Source: Oscillospiraceae bacterium (GTDB taxonomy: Bacteria > Bacillota > Clostridia > Oscillospirales > Ruminococcaceae). Taken from it: a stretch of DNA of 64,000 nucleotides. Below are positions 61,158-64,000 of the stretch, one piece after another; position 1 is the first letter of the stretch, and every line of letters begins with the position of its first letter. Both the position numbers and the translations under genes were made by a program. Under the pieces are notes generated by a model. The model ran no database searches and had not been told where the DNA came from. It saw only the letters and a list, made by a program, of their open reading frames with translations. The stretch spans positions 1 through 64,000 of the forward strand of contig JAFZPP010000037.1 in the NCBI GenBank assembly GCA_017550285.1, in the 5' to 3' direction.

Positions 61158-63038
61158 ATGCCGGAGATTATTCCGTTTGACGTTGCGGTGATTGGCGCAG
61201 GGCATGCAGGCGTAGAAGCGGCGGTTGCGTCGGCGAAACGCGGCTGTAAAACGGCGCTGTTTACGATTTCACTCGATCAGATCGGCAATATGCCGTGCAA
61301 TCCGTCAATCGGCGGCAGTGCAAAGGGGCATCTGGTGCGGGAGATAGATGCGCTCGGCGGCATCATGGGCATGGCGGGTGATGCCTGCTGCATTCAGATG
61401 CGAATGCTGAATCTGAGCAAGGGTGTATCCGTACACAGCCCGCGCGCGCAGGCGGATCGCCGTAAATATCATACTTATATCAAACAAATCTGCGAAAATG
61501 CGCCGAATTTGCAAATCATCCAAACGGAGATTGCGGATATTGAGATCGACGAAAATCAATGCGTGAAGGCTGTCGTAAACCGATTTGGCGCGAAATACCC
61601 ATGTAAGGCAGCAGTGCTCTGCACGGGTACATTCCTGAACGGCATGGTATATATCGGCAAAACCGGCGTCGAAAGTGGTCCGGATGCCTGCCTGCCTGCA
61701 CGCTCGCTTTCCGCAAAACTGACCGCGCATCATATCACGCTCCGCCGCTTCAAGACAGGTACGCCGTGCCGTGTGCACCGGAGAAGCATTGACTATTCGG
61801 TTTTGCAGCCGCAGTTCGGTGATCCGAATCCGCAGCCGTTTTCGTATGCGTCAGATGCAAAAGTGTATCGCAACGATGCCGTATGCTATATTGCAAACAC
61901 AACGGAGGAGACACACCGGATTATTCGGGAGAATATTCAGGAGTCGCCGCTGTATTCGGGGATGATTCACGGCGTCGGACCGCGTTACTGTCCGTCAATC
62001 GAGGATAAAGTGATTCGTTTTCCGAGCCGCGAACGGCATCAGATATTCGTCGAGCCGACCGGATTGGATACCGAGGAGATGTACATGCAGGGATTCAGCA
62101 CATCGCTGCCGGAGCATGTGCAGATTCAGATGTATCGCAGCGTAAAAGGCTTGGAGCATGTGGAGATTATGCGCTCGGCATATGCGATTGAATATGACTG
62201 TATCAATCCGCTTTGTCTTTCTCATACGCTTGGATTTCGCGGATTTCACGGGCTCTATGCAGCCGGACAATTCAACGGAACATCCGGATATGAGGAGGCT
62301 GCTGCGCAGGGTTTGGTTGCCGGAATCAATGCTTCGGCATATGTAAAAGGCGAGCAGGAACTGGAATTATCACGTAAAAGCTCGTATATCGGCACGCTGG
62401 TCGACGATCTTGTCACGAAAGGCACGGAGGACCCGTACCGTATGATGACGGCGCGAAGCGAATACCGGCTTTCGCTGCGGCATTCCAATGCGGATGCGCG
62501 TTTGACCGAAACCGGACGCCGGTACGGTTTGATTTCCGATGTGCGCTGGGCGGAATTTACTGCGAAAATGAATCGCATTGAATCCGGAATTGAGCGGATT
62601 AAGGCGGAAAGTGTCCGTCCGGATGCTGTAAACGCATATCTTGAACTGGTCGGAACATCGCCGATTGCACAAAGTGTCCGTCTGGATACGCTGATGCGAC
62701 GTCAGCAGGTGAACTGTTCGGATATTCTTGCTGCACTGGGCATTGATCTCGGCTTGCAGGGCGAGGAGCCGGCAGAAGTCAGCCACAGAATCAAATACGA
62801 GCAGTATATTGCGCGGCAGGATCAGCAGAATGCGCATCTTGCGCATCTGGAAAAGATCAGACTTCCGGAAGGTCTGGATTATCATACGGTGCACGGGCTT
62901 TCGTCCGAAGCAGTCGAGAAGCTGACGAAGCAGATGCCGGAGAATCTCTCGCAAGCATCGCGGATTTCCGGCGTTTCGCCGTCTGATGTTTCCATTCTGA
63001 TGACCTGGCTGAAAGCGGGTGGATATCATGGTGAATGA
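61158..63038 (+). CDS. mnmG: tRNA uridine-5-carboxymethylaminomethyl modification enzyme MnmG
   Basis: The FAD-dependent partner of MnmE, 626 residues. GAGHAGVEAAVASAKRG is the FAD motif; GNMPCNPSIGGSAKGH, ALGGIMG and TGTFLNG are typical. The C-terminal helical domain is intact. The ATG at 61158 has GGAG 8 nt upstream; the in-frame GTG at 61149 is less well placed. It overlaps rsmG by 11 nt. Confidence 0.97.
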   Translation: MPEIIPFDVAVIGAGHAGVEAAVASAKRGCKTALFTISLDQIGNMPCNPSIGGSAKGHLVREIDALGGIMGMAGDACCIQMRMLNLSKGVSVHSPRAQADRRKYHTYIKQICENAPNLQIIQTEIADIEIDENQCVKAVVNRFGAKYPCKAAVLCTGTFLNGMVYIGKTGVESGPDACLPARSLSAKLTAHHITLRRFKTGTPCRVHRRSIDYSVLQPQFGDPNPQPFSYASDAKVYRNDAVCYIANTTEETHRIIRENIQESPLYSGMIHGVGPRYCPSIEDKVIRFPSRERHQIFVEPTGLDTEEMYMQGFSTSLPEHVQIQMYRSVKGLEHVEIMRSAYAIEYDCINPLCLSHTLGFRGFHGLYAAGQFNGTSGYEEAAAQGLVAGINASAYVKGEQELELSRKSSYIGTLVDDLVTKGTEDPYRMMTARSEYRLSLRHSNADARLTETGRRYGLISDVRWAEFTAKMNRIESGIERIKAESVRPDAVNAYLELVGTSPIAQSVRLDTLMRRQQVNCSDILAALGIDLGLQGEEPAEVSHRIKYEQYIARQDQQNAHLAHLEKIRLPEGLDYHTVHGLSSEAVEKLTKQMPENLSQASRISGVSPSDVSILMTWLKAGGYHGE

Positions 63039-63735
63039 AATGCCGTATGCGGCTTGTGAGGCGCTTTTTGCGCGGAATCATCTCAAACTCGCCCAAAATG
63101 CATACGAAAAACTTGATCAATATGCGAATTTACTGATTTCGGAATCTGCGCATCAGAATGTGACAGCTGTACGCGCGCTGCCGGATATCTGGGTGCGCCA
63201 TTTCCTCGATTCTGCCTATCTGGCTGAAATCGTAAAAGAAGGAAACGTGCTTGACCTCGGCACAGGCGGCGGGATTCCTGCAATTCCGCTTGCGATTCTG
63301 AATCCGGAGCTGCGGATTACAATGCTGGACAGTGAGCTCCGGAAGATTGAGTTTTGTCAGTATGCGGTGAATGAAATCGGACTCACAGCGAAAACTGTCT
63401 GCGGCAGGGCGGAAGAGATTGCCCGTGTATCCGAATACGAGGCACAGTTTGACTGCGTTGTTTCGCGTGCCATGGCGAACGGCTCTGTGCTGACAGAGCT
63501 TGCGGTGCGCTTCCTGAAAGTCGGCGGCTGCCTGATTGCGATGAAGGGCAGACAGTATGATCCGTCTGTTGAACGCTTTGCAGAGGCTGCATCTGCGCTT
63601 GGCTGCTGTGTGGAACAGGAGACGGAATATGCGCTTGAGGGCGAGATGAAACATCTGATCACTGTTCGGAAACTATCCGATACCACACTGCAATATCCGC
63701 GCAGATACGCGAAAATCAAGCGAAGTCCACTGTGA
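63028..63735 (+). CDS. rsmG: 16S rRNA (guanine-N7)-methyltransferase RsmG
   Basis: RsmG methylates G527 of 16S rRNA with SAM. The 235-residue protein has HQNVTAVRALPDIWVRHFLDS and the SAM motif NVLDLGTGGGIPAIPLAI, then VSRAMANGSVLTE. The start at 63028 lies within the mnmG end, in a coupled arrangement. Confidence 0.95.
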   Translation: MVNEMPYAACEALFARNHLKLAQNAYEKLDQYANLLISESAHQNVTAVRALPDIWVRHFLDSAYLAEIVKEGNVLDLGTGGGIPAIPLAILNPELRITMLDSELRKIEFCQYAVNEIGLTAKTVCGRAEEIARVSEYEAQFDCVVSRAMANGSVLTELAVRFLKVGGCLIAMKGRQYDPSVERFAEAASALGCCVEQETEYALEGEMKHLITVRKLSDTTLQYPRRYAKIKRSPL

Positions 63736-63741
63736 CCGGAG

Positions 63742-63774
63742 GCGGAATGTTCCACGTGGAACATTCCGCTTTTT
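63742..63774 (+). terminator. rsmG terminator containing parS site 3
   Basis: A perfect palindrome 63742-63769 (GCGGAATG...CATTCCGC) followed by TTTTT. Its centre, 63748-63763, is TGTTCCACGTGGAACA, a third parS copy. Confidence 0.85.
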
Positions 63775-63864
63775 GCGATTTCACCAATGCCGATTGCCAT
63801 TATGAAGAGAAACGAAGAAAGCGGTAACAAAGCGATTGCAAATGTATACAGTTTGGAAATGCAG

Positions 63865-63893
63865 TTGACTTTCCGCTGTGAACACGATATAAT
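63865..63893 (+). promoter_or_regulatory. Sigma-A promoter of the last, partial gene
   Basis: TTGACT (63865-63870), 17 bp, TATAAT (63888-63893). Confidence 0.8.
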
Positions 63894-63947
63894 ATAACAT
63901 AGAGATAGTATGCAACCACGGATGCATAACAGAAAGGAATCTGCAAC

Positions 63948-64000
63948 ATGAACAACGACCGTTTTTCAGATACAACGGAGCTGCCTGTTCCGCGCGTGCC
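63948..64000 (+). CDS. Start of an unidentified gene (partial)
   Basis: Seventeen codons beginning MNNDRFSDTTELPVPRV, with AGAAAGGA upstream of the ATG and a good promoter. In related genomes parA/soj or noc genes follow rsmG, but this N-terminus does not show a ParA opening. Not assignable from so few residues. Confidence 0.6.
   Translation, partial: MNNDRFSDTTELPVPRV

Overview
The window reads as the replication-origin-proximal chromosome of a Ruminococcus-like member of the Oscillospiraceae (Firmicutes, Clostridia). The evidence is: the dnaA-dnaN-yaaA-recF-remB-gyrB order, the rpmH-rnpA-yidD-yidC-jag-mnmE-mnmG-rsmG order, a SpoIIP sporulation hydrolase, type I dockerin domains of the cellulosome kind, strong GGAGG ribosome sites, and sigma-A promoters that are almost all TTGnnn-17 bp-TATAAT, often with TGC before the -10 box. 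The species was not identified.

Layout. 1-22,132 is almost entirely minus strand. Reading leftwards from dnaA come dnaN, S4-domain yaaA, recF, remB, gyrB, two YcxB-like membrane proteins, gyrA, two small membrane proteins, deoC, a phosphopantetheinyl transferase, an SDR oxidoreductase, small hypotheticals, purB, secD-secF, a sugar isomerase-like protein, nrdR, an RsuA-type pseudouridine synthase and an MsmK-type ABC ATPase cut by the window edge. 56,462-63,735 is entirely plus strand and carries the rpmH-to-rsmG block with three parS sites. In many Firmicutes these two blocks abut. Here about 34 kb of mixed-strand accessory DNA separates dnaA from rpmH.

The accessory stretch holds spoIIP, tRNA-Arg and tRNA-Thr genes each beside decayed copies, a divergent MetRS-like enzyme, a cytoplasmic ParB-like/BMP fusion, an orphan YcaO-like protein, a candidate small RNA, two ECF sigma/anti-sigma pairs, a PFK, a NERD protein, an EAL phosphodiesterase and a two-component system.

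The most interesting part is 43,002-49,472. Nine consecutive small genes encode exported proteins that share near-identical signal peptides and 21 copies of a Y-G-P-P-like motif. Two are lipoproteins or lipoprotein-like with no dockerin (a further short lipoprotein-like gene precedes the main operon). Seven carry a type I dockerin, with the motif before it and again at or near the C-terminus. The cluster ends with a radical SAM/SPASM enzyme 18 bp after the last of them. I infer that the YGPP proteins are substrates of the radical SAM enzyme, so this looks like a RiPP-like system whose products are secreted and can dock onto a cellulosome scaffold. An ECF-type promoter resembling the one upstream of the nearby sigma gene precedes the operon.

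No CRISPR array, rRNA operon, insertion sequence or prophage was seen.
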